A DNA stretch of 64,000 nucleotides, taken from NCBI RefSeq assembly GCF_014138435.1, contig NZ_JACJIM010000001.1:496001-560000 (forward strand). The letters are read 5' to 3'. This document shows, in pieces, positions 50,691-59,695 of the stretch (its first letter is position 1; every line of letters starts with the position of its first letter). A model generated the notes under the pieces. It worked only from the letters and a program-made list of their open reading frames with translations, did no database searches and was not told the origin of the DNA. The stretch is from Methylobacterium fujisawaense. Lineage in GTDB: Bacteria; Pseudomonadota; Alphaproteobacteria; Rhizobiales; Beijerinckiaceae. Both the position numbers and the translations under genes were made by a program.

Positions 50691-53600
50691 TCAGGCCGTG
50701 CGGACGGGGATGCGGGCGCGACAGGCAGGGCCGGGGCCGGCGACCTGCCCGATCTGCGCCACGGCGACGTCGAGATGCGCCTGGGCCCCGCCGAAATCGG
50801 CCGCCTCGTCCGCGTAGAGACAGTGCTGGGCCTCGGCCCGGAGCGTGCGCAGGGCCGTGCCGGCGGCCGAGAACAGCGTCACCGCGTAGGACTCCGGCTC
50901 GTCGAGCGGGATCTCGGCCGGCTCCCAGGCGTCGCCGTCGCGGCGGGCCCGGCGGATCCAGGAGAGCCGCACGCCATCCGCGCCGCGCCGCGCCCGCAGG
51001 TGGACCGGCCGCAGCGGCGTGAGCGCCGCGAGGCCGGCCGTGGCGGTGAACTCGGTGAAGGCCGGATCGGCCGGATCGCTGTCCGCCGGCCCGATCCGGT
51101 AGCGGAAGGCGCGGCCGACCTCGTCCAGCCGGTCGATCAGGGGCGTCACGGCGCCGTCGTCGAGGCGCACGATCAGGCTCCCCGCCGGGCTGACGCGCCC
51201 CGCCGCCGCCTCGCTTCCGGCGAGCCCGCGCAGGAAGCCGGACAGCCGGTAAGTGTCGGGCCCGGTCAGCAGCGCGTTCGCCGCGCAGAGCAGCTCCACG
51301 GCGCCATCCGCGCCGAGCAGGGCGAACAGGTTGCCCCCGGCGCGCATCGCGCCCTCCCCGATCGACGCGAGGGCCGCGCCGCGCCGCAGGGCGACGTCGA
51401 GATGCACGCCTCGCTGGATCCGCCAGAGCGGGCCGGCCGGCAGCGCCGACAGGGTGCGCCCGAGGCAGGCCGGGTAGTCGACGACGCTGTGCAGGGCGAG
51501 CGGTCCGTCGCCCGCCGCGCGCCAGATCGCAAGCGCGCCGGGCCAGGGTTCGGCCGCCACCGCGGCGTATTGCAGGACGGTCGGGCTGCCGCGGTCGACC
51601 GGCAGGTCGAGGGCCAGGGCGAGCGGCGGTCCCGGGAAGGCGGGCGGCGCCACCGCCGCCTGGGCCATCTGGCGAGGCAGCCCGCGCCCGGGCCCCGCCC
51701 GGGGCGGCACGCCGCTCGCCTCGATCCGGCGGCCCGTGGGCGCGTCGTCGATCCGGTCGATCCGGTGCAGGACCGTGCCGCCCGGAACCGCGCAGGGCAC
51801 CGCCAGGAGGTCGCCGGGCTCCAGCTCGACCCGGCGCGGGCTCACGGTGAACACCGCGCTGTCGCGGGCCGCGATCAGCCGGTCGAGCAGCGCCTCGGCG
51901 AGCCCGTCGCCGGTCTCGCGGCGGGTGACGATCGCCGACTCGATCCGGGTCTCGCGCCGCCGCAGGCCGGCGGGCCGCACGGCCGCCGCCGTGGCGCGTC
52001 GGTAATCCGGGCTCTCGGATTCGGTGATCCCGAGCTCCACGGAGCGCGGCAGGGCGCTCTCCTCGGCCCGGACCTGGTGCAGGACCGGCCGGTCCTCGGA
52101 CAGCCGGACGAGGTCGGCCTCGGCCAGGACCACGGGCCGGTCGCGGCGGGGACCGCGCAGGCGCAGGGTCCCGGCCACCGCCGAGACGTCGAGGCCGTAG
52201 ACCTGCGCCAGGGTCTCCAAGGCACCGCGTGCCGTGAGCGGCCGGTCGATCACGTAGCCGTCGAGATAGGCGGCGGCCTCCACGGAGACCGGCGCGTCGA
52301 AGCCGAAATCCGCGAGGATCCTCAGGACCAGCAGGTCGAGGTCGCAGCCCTCGATCCGGCCGGTGATCCAGTGGCCCACCCGCCAGTTGGCGTTGTCGGC
52401 CCAGACGCCCCGCACCGTCGGGAAGGCCGGGAAGGGCCGCGCGTCCCAGGCCCAGACGAAGATCCCGTCGGGATCGACCATGCGGCCGCCATAGACCGGC
52501 GAGACCGGGTTGTCGGCCTCCCGGAAGCCCGGCACGGCCGGGTCGAACCGGGCGATCACGGCTTCCAGACCGCGGAGCTGGATCAGCTCGTCCCGCAGGG
52601 CCCGGGATTCCGGCGGGAAGGCGCTCTCGGAGGATTTCGGGTCCGGGAAGACGTTGGGGCCGTTGGTGCCCTTGTCCACCGCCGGCACGCCGATCTCGGT
52701 GAGCCAGATCGGCTTGCCGGCCGGCACCCAGGCGGTGCTGCGGGTCTCGACGCCGCCGTCGCGCTCCATGTGCGGGCTCGACCACCACGCGACGAGATCC
52801 TTGGCCCGGTAGAGCCACGGCTTGCCGGCGGCGCCGTCGGTGATCGGCCGGCGCGCCTGGGCGGCCCGGTCGTCTGCGTCGGCATAGTACCAGTCGAAGG
52901 CCTCTCCGGACGCGCCGCGCGCCTTGAGATAGGCCCGGTCGGCGATGTCGCCCGTCACCGCGAGGTCGGCGTGGTCCGGGTCGTCGCGCCAGTCGGAGAC
53001 GGGCGGGTACCAGTCGATCCCCACGGCGCCGATGTTCGGATCGGCGAACAGCGCGTCCAGGGGGAAACGCACCGTGGCGCCGCCGTCGCGGACATGGGCG
53101 CCGTACTCGGTCCAGTCGGCGCCGTAGACCAGGGTGACCGCCGGGCCGAGGCGTTCGCGGAGCGCGGCGGCGAGGTCGCGCAGGGCGTCCACGGCCGGGT
53201 AGCCGGCGGCGCCGCGCACCCGGTTGAGGCCGACGAGCTCGCTGCCGATCACGAAGGCCGCGAGCGGCACCCCGGAGGCCGCCCAGCCGGCTGCGAGGCC
53301 GGCGTAGTGGAGCAGAGCGGCACGGTACCCGCCCGCGAAGAAGGCCGCGACCTGCGCGTCGGCCGCGGCGGTCCCGTCCGGACTTCCCGGGCAGCCCGGG
53401 GCCGGATCGCAGGTGATGCGGCCGCGCCAGGGATAGGCGGGCTGCGCGGCGCCGGGGACGTGCGGGTCGGGCAGCGCGTTGCCGGCCGGCACGTCCATCA
53501 TGACGAACGGATAGAGCGACACCGCGAGCCCCCGGCGCGCCAGCTCGGCCACCAGCCGGGTCAGGCCCGCATCCGCGGGGGTGCCGCCATAGGCCGGGCT

Positions 53601-54599
53601 GCCGTCCGGCAGGGTCGAGACCACCTCGGCCCGGTCGCGGGTGATCCCGGCAACGCGCCAATCCTCCGGCAGGGCGCGCTTGTGTGCGGCCTCGACCTTC
53701 GGCACGACCCGGCAGAATCCTGCCCGCAGGTCGGTGCCGAACCACGTCGCCACCACGGCGACCCGGCGCAGGTTCGGGCAGAGCGCCTGGAGGGCGTCGA
53801 GGGAGGCGACGACGTCGGTGCCGCGCTGGAGCTGGTGCCGGTTGGCGGCCTCGGTCCGGCCGAGCCCGAGATCGACGGTGACCCGGTCCGGATCGAGGCC
53901 GAACTCGCTGGCGCCGGGGATCAGGTCGACGGCCCGCACCCGGCCGAACAGGCCGTTGACCGGGCGGATCACCTCGAAGGCGAATTGCGGGACGCGGTTG
54001 CCGAAGGCGGCGAGCGGCAGGTTCTCGAACACCACATAGGCGAGGCCGCGATAGGCCGGCGCGGTCTCAGCCCCCTCCTTGGCGACGATGAGCGGGTCGG
54101 GCTCCTGGCCGGGGCCGCCGGTATGGACCCGAAGGTTCAGGCCGACCTGGTCGATCTCCTTGCCGTCCGCCCAGATCCGGCGGACGAAGGCGATCTCGCC
54201 CTCGCACAGACCGACCGCGAGGTTGGCAAAGTAGGTGTAGCGGGTCGTGACGGTCCTCTGGCCGCCCGTCAGGCCGCCCATGGCCTTGGCGGGCGCGGCG
54301 GCGCGCTGCACCGCGGTGTTGGCGACCTCCAGCGGACGGGTCGCCCAGATCAGGGTGCCGCCGATCCGCGCCCGGCCGTAGACCCGCGGGATCGGATCGC
54401 CCTCGGTGGAGGTGAGCCCGGCCACGTCGGCGAGCCGCGGCCCTTCGACGAAGCGCGTAGACCGCCCGGACCCCGACAGGGCGCCGCCCAGCGCCGCGCC
54501 CGCGACCGAGCCGAGCGCCCGCCCGACCATGCCGCCGATCGGACCGCCGAGGGCGGTGCCCACCGCCGCGCCGGCCGAGGACAGGATCAGCGTCGCCAT
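50691..54599 (-). CDS. GTA TIM-barrel-like tail protein (g15, 'megatron')
   Basis: 1302 residues, the largest protein here. It begins with a Gly-rich helix pair (GGPIGGMVGRALGSVAGAAL) and RFVEGPRLADVAGLTSTEGD. A TIM-barrel-like glycosidase domain occupies about residues 380-700 (IGAVGIDWYPPVSDWRD; KPIWLTEIGVPAVDKG), then the phage tail domain (LEPGDLLAVP) and a C-terminal module rich in beta strands. It forms the tail tip that contacts the cell surface and may digest capsule or wall. Overlaps the NlpC/P60 gene by 13 bp. Confidence 0.92.
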   Translation of the reverse strand: MATLILSSAGAAVGTALGGPIGGMVGRALGSVAGAALGGALSGSGRSTRFVEGPRLADVAGLTSTEGDPIPRVYGRARIGGTLIWATRPLEVANTAVQRAAAPAKAMGGLTGGQRTVTTRYTYFANLAVGLCEGEIAFVRRIWADGKEIDQVGLNLRVHTGGPGQEPDPLIVAKEGAETAPAYRGLAYVVFENLPLAAFGNRVPQFAFEVIRPVNGLFGRVRAVDLIPGASEFGLDPDRVTVDLGLGRTEAANRHQLQRGTDVVASLDALQALCPNLRRVAVVATWFGTDLRAGFCRVVPKVEAAHKRALPEDWRVAGITRDRAEVVSTLPDGSPAYGGTPADAGLTRLVAELARRGLAVSLYPFVMMDVPAGNALPDPHVPGAAQPAYPWRGRITCDPAPGCPGSPDGTAAADAQVAAFFAGGYRAALLHYAGLAAGWAASGVPLAAFVIGSELVGLNRVRGAAGYPAVDALRDLAAALRERLGPAVTLVYGADWTEYGAHVRDGGATVRFPLDALFADPNIGAVGIDWYPPVSDWRDDPDHADLAVTGDIADRAYLKARGASGEAFDWYYADADDRAAQARRPITDGAAGKPWLYRAKDLVAWWSSPHMERDGGVETRSTAWVPAGKPIWLTEIGVPAVDKGTNGPNVFPDPKSSESAFPPESRALRDELIQLRGLEAVIARFDPAVPGFREADNPVSPVYGGRMVDPDGIFVWAWDARPFPAFPTVRGVWADNANWRVGHWITGRIEGCDLDLLVLRILADFGFDAPVSVEAAAYLDGYVIDRPLTARGALETLAQVYGLDVSAVAGTLRLRGPRRDRPVVLAEADLVRLSEDRPVLHQVRAEESALPRSVELGITESESPDYRRATAAAVRPAGLRRRETRIESAIVTRRETGDGLAEALLDRLIAARDSAVFTVSPRRVELEPGDLLAVPCAVPGGTVLHRIDRIDDAPTGRRIEASGVPPRAGPGRGLPRQMAQAAVAPPAFPGPPLALALDLPVDRGSPTVLQYAAVAAEPWPGALAIWRAAGDGPLALHSVVDYPACLGRTLSALPAGPLWRIQRGVHLDVALRRGAALASIGEGAMRAGGNLFALLGADGAVELLCAANALLTGPDTYRLSGFLRGLAGSEAAAGRVSPAGSLIVRLDDGAVTPLIDRLDEVGRAFRYRIGPADSDPADPAFTEFTATAGLAALTPLRPVHLRARRGADGVRLSWIRRARRDGDAWEPAEIPLDEPESYAVTLFSAAGTALRTLRAEAQHCLYADEAADFGGAQAHLDVAVAQIGQVAGPGPACRARIPVRTA

Positions 54600-55162
54600 G
54601 GCGGGGCTCCGAGATCGACCTGTTCGCCATCGACTCGGCGGTCTCGATGCGCACCGCGGCCGGGCCGCGGGTCAAACTCGGCGACGCCGCGGCGGCCCGA
54701 CGGGACGTCCGGAAACCGGAACACCCCCGTCACGTGCCGACGCCACCAGCCGGTGAGCGCCACCTCGGCGACCACCGCGCCGTCGTGGGCATGGATCATG
54801 GCGCCGTCGCCGGTGGCGATGGCGCAGTGGCGCGCCGGCAGGTGGCGGCGGAAGGCGAAGAGCAGGACGTCGCCCGGCCGCGGCGCCAGATCCGCCAGGG
54901 GTCCCGGCACCGGCACGAGGTGGCGGGCGGCCGCTTCGGTGAGGGGGTCGGTCCCGGGCGCGGCCGATTCCGCCCAGGTTCCCGAATAGGGGGGCGGCCC
55001 CTCCGGCTCGTCCCCGTAGAGCCCGCGCCAGACCCCGCGCAGCAAGCCCAGACAGTCGCACCCTACGCCCCGGAGCGAGGCCTGATGCCGGTAGGGCGTG
55101 CCCAGCCACAGGCGCGCCTCGCCGAGCGCCGCAACACCGATATCCCGCCGCATCGCGCTCAT
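54587..55162 (-). CDS. NlpC/P60 cell-wall peptidase (g14)
   Basis: 191 residues from MSAMRRDIGVAALGEARLWL. The catalytic cysteine is in YRHQASLRGVGCDCLGLLRG, the histidine in FRRHLPARHCAIATGDG and further HAHDGAVVAEV. This is the GTA-type NlpC/P60 family that cuts peptide cross-links during entry of the tail. It overlaps the g13-like gene upstream (4 bp) and the g15-like gene downstream. The last 40 residues are Arg-rich and unusual. Confidence 0.88.
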   Translation of the reverse strand: MSAMRRDIGVAALGEARLWLGTPYRHQASLRGVGCDCLGLLRGVWRGLYGDEPEGPPPYSGTWAESAAPGTDPLTEAAARHLVPVPGPLADLAPRPGDVLLFAFRRHLPARHCAIATGDGAMIHAHDGAVVAEVALTGWWRRHVTGVFRFPDVPSGRRGVAEFDPRPGRGAHRDRRVDGEQVDLGAPPWRR

Positions 55163-56034
55163 CGGAACAGGCTCCCGCCGTCGAGGACGTGGTCGGAGCC
55201 CGGCACCGCGCGCATCACCGCGTCGTTGCCGGGCATGTGCGGGAAGCCCTGGAAATTGACCGCGTTGGCGAAGCGGTCGCGGCACGTGGCGAGGCGCTTG
55301 TCGCACCCGGCCGTGAGGCTGAAGCCGTCGCCGACGGCGACCGGCCGGGGCGGCACGGTCCAGAGCTCGATCAGGGACCCGAGCTGGAGGCGCAGATCCG
55401 CCGCGAGCCCGGCATTGGCCCCCGCGGTCCAGGTGAGCCGCCCGCCGGTGAACAGGCCGTCCGCGAAGGCGCCGACGAGCGTCGCCGCGAGCGTGGCCGG
55501 CTCCGGCACGCCGGTCACCCGGCCGGTGGTCGTCCACGCGGCGCGGTCCACCCGGCAGCGCGCATCACCGAGATCGGCACCGCAGGTCGCCCGGTAGGTG
55601 CGGCCCCGCTCGGCACCGAGCCGGTGGGCGAGGCCGCGCAGCTCCGCCACGAAGGCGTCCCCGTCGCGGCGCACCTCGCCGATGGTGGCGACGTCGATGA
55701 GAAGCCGCGTCTCGGGGTTGGTCCAGTCGACCAGCCAGGTCTCCACCGCGGCGCCGTCGTAGAGGCCGCCGGCGATGTCCGCCTCGGTGAGGCCGAGGCT
55801 GCTGAGCGCCCCGGCCACGTCGCCGCCCGAGACCGCGAAGCCGAGTTCGGCGCTGGCCTCGGCCGCCTCCAGCCCGGTGCGGGCGGCGTGGACGAGGCCC
55901 GCGACGGTCAGGTCGCGGTCGTGGTCGGTGAAGCCGAGGGCGAGCCCGTCGCGCCGCCGGAGGGACCAGCAGCGGCACAGGGTGGTCACGCCGCCCGCGA
56001 GATGGGCCGCGAAGGCCTCCGGGATGTCGCGCAT
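55159..56034 (-). CDS. DUF2163 tail hub protein (g13)
   Basis: 291 residues beginning MRDIPEAFAAHLAGGVTTLC. The N-terminal half is DUF2163, including LGFTDHDRDLTV. The C-terminal half is the BR0599 type with paired cysteines: YRATCGADLGDARCRV and LTAGCDKRLATCRDRFANAVNF, ending GFPHMPGND. The spaced cysteines suggest a metal or FeS site in the tail hub. It stands between g12 and g14 homologues as in RcGTA. Confidence 0.9.
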   Translation of the reverse strand: MRDIPEAFAAHLAGGVTTLCRCWSLRRRDGLALGFTDHDRDLTVAGLVHAARTGLEAAEASAELGFAVSGGDVAGALSSLGLTEADIAGGLYDGAAVETWLVDWTNPETRLLIDVATIGEVRRDGDAFVAELRGLAHRLGAERGRTYRATCGADLGDARCRVDRAAWTTTGRVTGVPEPATLAATLVGAFADGLFTGGRLTWTAGANAGLAADLRLQLGSLIELWTVPPRPVAVGDGFSLTAGCDKRLATCRDRFANAVNFQGFPHMPGNDAVMRAVPGSDHVLDGGSLFR

Positions 56035-56048
56035 GGCCTCACGCCTCC

Positions 56049-56690
56049 TCAGGGCACGATCTCGACGAGCGGCACCTTCGGGATCTCCCCGGCCGTGAAG
56101 GCGGCGAGGTCGATGGTCAGCGCGTCGGTGTCGAAGCGGACCGGAACGTCGAAGGCGAAGCCCGCCGTCACCGCGGCGCCCGGGGGCGGGACTTGGCCGG
56201 AGGCGAAGGTGACGAGACCGGTGGTCGGATCGCAGGCGAAGGCGCCGGGTTCGATCTCCCGGCCCGAGACCGCCACCCGGACGCTGCCCGCCACCGGCTT
56301 GGCGATCCGGCGGCGATAGGGCGCGAGACCGGCGCCGTAGGTCTTCACCAGGGGGAAGGCGGTCGCGGTTCCGTCACCCGTGCCGAGAGGCTGGTCGAGG
56401 GGCCCGATCGGCCGGCCGGGCGGCCCGGAGCGGCCGTCGACCCGGTCGCGGAACCGGAAGCCGTAGAGCCGCCCGCGCCGCTCCTCGAAGAAGGCGAGCA
56501 CAGCATGCAGCGCGTCGAGGCCGCGCATGCCGAACCCGGCATCGTAGCGGCGGCGGGAATCGGCCCAGCGGCCGTTCCGGTGCTCCCGGCCCGAGGCCAG
56601 GGTCACGATCTCGGTGAGCCGCTGCGGGCCGCCGCTCGCGCGCAGGGACACGTCGAGGGGGAACAGCACCTCGTGGAAGTCGTCGGCCAT
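56049..56690 (-). CDS. DUF2460 distal tail protein (g12)
   Basis: 213 residues starting MADDFHEVLFPLDVSLRASG, which is the DUF2460 opening. RYDAGFGMRGLDALHAVLAFFEERRG and LYGFRFRDRVDGRS are typical, and TGLVTFASGQVPPPGAAVTAGF lies in the second half. In the GTA it forms the distal tail ring between tube and hub. 43 bp separate it from the tape measure gene. Confidence 0.9.
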   Translation of the reverse strand: MADDFHEVLFPLDVSLRASGGPQRLTEIVTLASGREHRNGRWADSRRRYDAGFGMRGLDALHAVLAFFEERRGRLYGFRFRDRVDGRSGPPGRPIGPLDQPLGTGDGTATAFPLVKTYGAGLAPYRRRIAKPVAGSVRVAVSGREIEPGAFACDPTTGLVTFASGQVPPPGAAVTAGFAFDVPVRFDTDALTIDLAAFTAGEIPKVPLVEIVP

Positions 56691-56733
56691 GGCGAACTCG
56701 GCGGTTGGAGCGGGGCGTCGGCGGCGGGATCCC

Positions 56734-57306
56734 TCACGTCGCCCGCTGGCCGCGCGCCACCGCCCGGGCGAGGCTCGCGGTCACCTGGGCCTCGGAGCGG
56801 CGGAAGGCTCCTGGGTCGGGAGTCGCGATGTTGACGGTCACGGAGACCGGCCGGGCCTGAGCGCCACCCGCGGCGACGCCGAGCCGCCCGTCCGGACCGC
56901 GGCCCAGGGGCAGGATCGCCTCGGGGCCGGCCTCGCCCATGAGGCCGGCGCCCCCCGCCATGGGGAAGTAGGTCGGTGCGGCCACGACACCGCCGGCGGC
57001 GAAGGGCTGGACGCGGCCGCCCCGGAACACGCCGCCCCGGGCGAAGCCGGCCTCCGAGCCCGAGCCCAGCATCGCGCCGATGAGGCCCGTGACGCCCGAT
57101 TGGATCGGCCCGGCCGCCGCCCGCGCCGCCACGCCGGCGAGGCGCGCCCCGATCGTGCCGAGCACCCCGTCGAGGCTGCGACCGGAGGCGGCCCCGCGGG
57201 TCAGGGCCGTGTCGAGGCTGCGGCCGAAAGTCTGCGCCAGGCGGTCGAGGGTCTCGAGCTGCCTGATCCGGTCGTCGGCCTGGGTGTCGGTCTCGCTCTC
57301 GGCCAT
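56734..57306 (-). CDS. Short tail tape-measure protein (g11)
   Basis: 190 residues. The N-terminus is a charged helix (DDRIRQLETLDRLAQTFGRS), the middle is Gly/Ala-rich (GPIQSGVTGLIGAMLGSGSEAGFARGG), and the end is GEAGPEAILPLGRGPDG, which is common to tape-measure C-termini, then VSVTVNIATPDPGAFRRSE. The very small size fits the short GTA tail; RcGTA g11 is similarly short. It starts 9 bp after the second chaperone frame. Confidence 0.85.
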   Translation of the reverse strand: MAESETDTQADDRIRQLETLDRLAQTFGRSLDTALTRGAASGRSLDGVLGTIGARLAGVAARAAAGPIQSGVTGLIGAMLGSGSEAGFARGGVFRGGRVQPFAAGGVVAAPTYFPMAGGAGLMGEAGPEAILPLGRGPDGRLGVAAGGAQARPVSVTVNIATPDPGAFRRSEAQVTASLARAVARGQRAT

Positions 57307-57315
57307 CGGGGCGCC

Positions 57316-57543
57316 TCATGTCGGATCGGGATAGGCGGCGAGCAGCCGCGCGAAGGCGGCGCGGGTCAGGGGCTCCGGCCCGCCGCGCCGGCCGAGCGCG
57401 GCGGCGAATTCGCGCGGGGTCGCCGACCAGAAATCGCGGGGCCGCCAGCCCAGAGCGCCGAGGCCGAGGGCCAGGGCGTCGTCCCAGGGGAAGCGGCCCG
57501 GAGCCGGACGCGGCGGCAGATCCGCATCCGGCTCTAGGGAGGG
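57316..57543 (-). CDS. Second tail chaperone frame (g10.1, DUF2376), no own start codon
   Basis: An open frame ending at TGA 57316-57318. Its protein is recognisably the DUF2376 / rcc01693 type: FPWDDALALGLGALGWRPRD, then FWSATPREFAAALG and LTRAAFARLLAAYPDPT. In its frame there is no ATG, GTG or TTG between the upstream chaperone region and the conserved FPWDD. The frame is -1 to the preceding gene and joins it exactly at AAACCCT (57546-57540 on the minus strand). Expression as a frameshift fusion is the simplest explanation; a CTG start is the alternative. Confidence 0.7.
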   Translation of the reverse strand, partial: PSLEPDADLPPRPAPGRFPWDDALALGLGALGWRPRDFWSATPREFAAALGRRGGPEPLTRAAFARLLAAYPDPT

Positions 57544-57866
57544 TTTGCCGGGCCCGGCGCCTCCCCGAAGGCGGCCGCCAGGACGTCCCCCAGGGCGGCC
57601 GAGACGGCATCGAGCCCCCCCGCCAGGGGCAGCCGCGCCACCGCCGCGTCGTCGAGATCGTGGCCGCCGCCCCGCAGGGCGACGCCCAGAAGGGCGATCA
57701 GGTCGCGGGCCGAGACGCGCCCGCCCGCGAAGCGCGCGGCGAGGCCCGCAAGATCGCCGGCCTGGAGCGCGGTCTCCAGCTCGGCCAGCGCCCCGAGGGT
57801 GAGGCAGAGGGTGTAGCGCTGCCCGCCGAGGTCGAGCGGCACCTCGCCGCGGATCCGGTTGGCCAT
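57534..57866 (-). CDS. Tail assembly chaperone (g10)
   Basis: 110 residues: MANRIRGEVPLDLGGQRYTL, then CLTLGALAELETALQAGDL and SARDLIALLGVALRGGGHD. This is the Phage_TAC_11-type GTA chaperone that coats the tape measure while the tube is built. The last codons are GCA AAC CCT CCC TAG, so the stop follows two codons after a slippery A-AAC-CCT. A -1 shift there would extend it into the g10.1 frame by about 72 residues. Confidence 0.88.
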   Translation of the reverse strand: MANRIRGEVPLDLGGQRYTLCLTLGALAELETALQAGDLAGLAARFAGGRVSARDLIALLGVALRGGGHDLDDAAVARLPLAGGLDAVSAALGDVLAAAFGEAPGPANPP

Positions 57867-57871
57867 GGGAT

Positions 57872-58282
57872 TCAGGCCGCCGCGAAGGCGAGTGCGCCGC
57901 CGGATTCGAGGCTCATGTCGAAGGTCACCTCGCCGGCATGGTCGCCCCGGTATTCGAGGCTCGCGATCTGGAACGGTCCCTCCAGGGTCCCGAAGGCCGG
58001 GATCACGATCTGGAACACCTCGACCGCGCCCTCGAAGAACAGCAGCCGCAGGCGCGCATCCGACGCCTGGTCGCGGAACACGCCGGAGCCGGCGATCGCG
58101 GCCCGGCGCACCCCCGCGCCGGCCAGCAATTCGCGCCAGCGCCCGGCGGAATCGGCGTTGGTGACGTCGACGGTCTCGGCGTTGAGGGTGATCTGGCGGC
58201 TGCGCAGGCCCGCCACCGCCGTGAAGCCGCCCGCGCCGTCGCCGGCCCGGATCAGCAGGTCCTTGCCCTTCTGCGCGCCCAT
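57872..58282 (-). CDS. Major tail tube protein (g9)
   Basis: 136 residues from MGAQKGKDLLIRAGDGAGGF. TVAGLRSRQITLNAETVDVTNADSAGRW is the TP901-1-type tail tube pattern, followed by GVFRDQASDARLRLLFFEGAVEVFQI and FEGPFQIASLEYRGDHAGEVTF-like strands. It forms the rings of the flexible tail. Start chosen at the ATG five residues inside a longer frame because it begins the conserved segment. Confidence 0.9.
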   Translation of the reverse strand: MGAQKGKDLLIRAGDGAGGFTAVAGLRSRQITLNAETVDVTNADSAGRWRELLAGAGVRRAAIAGSGVFRDQASDARLRLLFFEGAVEVFQIVIPAFGTLEGPFQIASLEYRGDHAGEVTFDMSLESGGALAFAAA

Positions 58283-58293
58283 CGGCCTTCTCC

Positions 58294-58722
58294 TCACAGG
58301 GTCTCGGTGACGGCCTCGACCGTCAGGCTCGCGCGGGCCTCGCCGGTCCGGGCGTCGCGGTGGGCGCGGACGGCCCGCACCCGCAGGGTGACGAGCCGGC
58401 AGCCCGCAAGGGGGAGGACGGGCGGCGTCGCGGCGTCCTGCAGCAGGGCCGCCATCCGCGCCGCGGCGTCGAGGGCGGTGCGCACCGAGCCGGCCTGAGC
58501 GATCACCACGATCGCGTGGCTGTGCCGGTGGCGCTCGGCGCCGTCGACGGAATCGTCCGTGATCTCGGCGTCGCCGAACAGGGCATAGACCGGGAGCGTG
58601 CCCCGCGGCGGCTCGTCGTAGAGCCGGACCCGGCCGCCCAGCAGGGCCGCCAGGGCGGCATCGGCGGCGAAGCGGCCGATCAGGCCGGCGCGGAGCGCCA
58701 GGAGCGGGCCCGGATCGCTCAC
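58294..58722 (-). CDS. DUF3168 tail terminator (g8)
   Basis: 142 residues from GTG overlapping the adaptor stop (GTGA). The DUF3168 fold is seen in LLALRAGLIGRFAADAALAALLG, VRLYDEPPRGTLPVYALFGD and the helix LDAAARMAALLQDA. It caps the tail tube at the head end. In RcGTA the g8 product is the tail terminator, in the same position. Confidence 0.87.
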   Translation of the reverse strand: MSDPGPLLALRAGLIGRFAADAALAALLGGRVRLYDEPPRGTLPVYALFGDAEITDDSVDGAERHRHSHAIVVIAQAGSVRTALDAAARMAALLQDAATPPVLPLAGCRLVTLRVRAVRAHRDARTGEARASLTVEAVTETL

Positions 58723-59072
58723 GACCGGCCCTCCCGGGGCAGTTCCTCGACGTGGCAGATCAGGTCGCGGCCCCGCGCATCCGGCTCGGTGACGGCGCGG
58801 ATCGCGAAGCGGCGGGGCCCGGCGGCGAGCCGCATGGTCGGGTCGAGCTCGGCCCGGCTCCGCAGGGTGACGCGGTAGGCGGGCAGCGTGTCGGTGCGGC
58901 CGCCCGCCGGGCGATCGGCCATCCCCGCCGGGGCTAGGGCCCCCCACAGGACCGGGCCGGCCACGTAGCGGCGCAGCACGCCCCCGAAGCCGTCCGGCTC
59001 TTCCAGGGGCCGTTCGAGCACGAAGCGGCGGCGCCGCGCGCCGAGGGGCGGGTGTTGGGACGAGGACGCCAT
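58719..59072 (-). CDS. Head-tail adaptor/stopper (g7)
   Basis: 117 residues beginning MASSSQHPPLGARRRRFVLE. The conserved region is LERPLEEPDGFGGVLRRYVAGPVLWGALAP and YRVTLRSRAELDPTMRLAAGPRRFAIR, matching phage head-tail joining proteins (PF05521). It closes the head after DNA filling. Coupled to the DUF3168 gene by a 4-bp overlap. Confidence 0.87.
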   Translation of the reverse strand: MASSSQHPPLGARRRRFVLERPLEEPDGFGGVLRRYVAGPVLWGALAPAGMADRPAGGRTDTLPAYRVTLRSRAELDPTMRLAAGPRRFAIRAVTEPDARGRDLICHVEELPREGRS

Positions 59073-59106
59073 CGGGGAAACTCCGGGAGCGAGCGTCACA
59101 GCCGTG

Positions 59107-59670
59107 TCAGAGCCGCATCCGCCGGAACGGCGCGGCGAGTTCGGCCGCGTCGGTACGGGCGGCATCGGGCTCGTCGCCGCGATGCTCGTAGCGGGCGGCG
59201 GCGAGACGCAGGATCGCGAGGCGCAGAGGCTCGGGGAGCGGCGGCCCGTCGCCGCCGTATCCCGCCGCGACCTCGATCAGGATCGTGCGGCCGGCGGGAT
59301 CCGGCACGGCGGGATCGATGCGCAGGGACGGCGCCTCGCCCGGATCGGGGCCGAGGCGCACGAGCCCCGCGGCGAGGTCGGTGACGCCCCCCGAAGCCTC
59401 CGCGAAGCCGGCGCGGAGGAGCGCGACCAGGGGGCTCAGGGGCAGCGGCACCTGCCCGTCCGGCGGCCATGCGGACAGGGCGATCCGGTAGCGGCCGGGG
59501 ATCAGGATCCGGCGGGTCTCGATCTCCAGGCTCGCGCGCGCCGCACTGATCAGGGCCTGGAGCAGCCCGTCCTCGTCGGCGCCCGCATCGGACTCGAACC
59601 GCAGGTAGGCGCGCAGGTCGGGCACGCCCACCGGCTCGACGGCGGCGGCCTCGATGCGTAACGGGATCAT
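59107..59670 (-). CDS. Head-tail connector protein (g6)
   Basis: 187 residues from MIPLRIEAAAVEPVGVPDLR. The pattern AYLRFESDAGADEDGLLQALISAARASLE-IETRR is the phage gp6/phiE125 gp8 connector helix bundle, and RLAILRLAAARYEHRGDEPDA closes the fold. It binds under the portal. In RcGTA the capsid gene would precede it directly; here three plus-strand genes intervene, and its start is only 25 bp from the divergent protease gene. Confidence 0.86.
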   Translation of the reverse strand: MIPLRIEAAAVEPVGVPDLRAYLRFESDAGADEDGLLQALISAARASLEIETRRILIPGRYRIALSAWPPDGQVPLPLSPLVALLRAGFAEASGGVTDLAAGLVRLGPDPGEAPSLRIDPAVPDPAGRTILIEVAAGYGGDGPPLPEPLRLAILRLAAARYEHRGDEPDAARTDAAELAAPFRRMRL

Positions 59671-59695
59671 CGCGCGTCTCTCTGCAGGTGGTCCG

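Noticed and set aside
49653..54989. 1778-residue plus-strand open frame opposite the GTA tail genes
   Set aside because: Antisense shadow of DUF2793 and the TIM-barrel protein; no domain and strongly biased composition.
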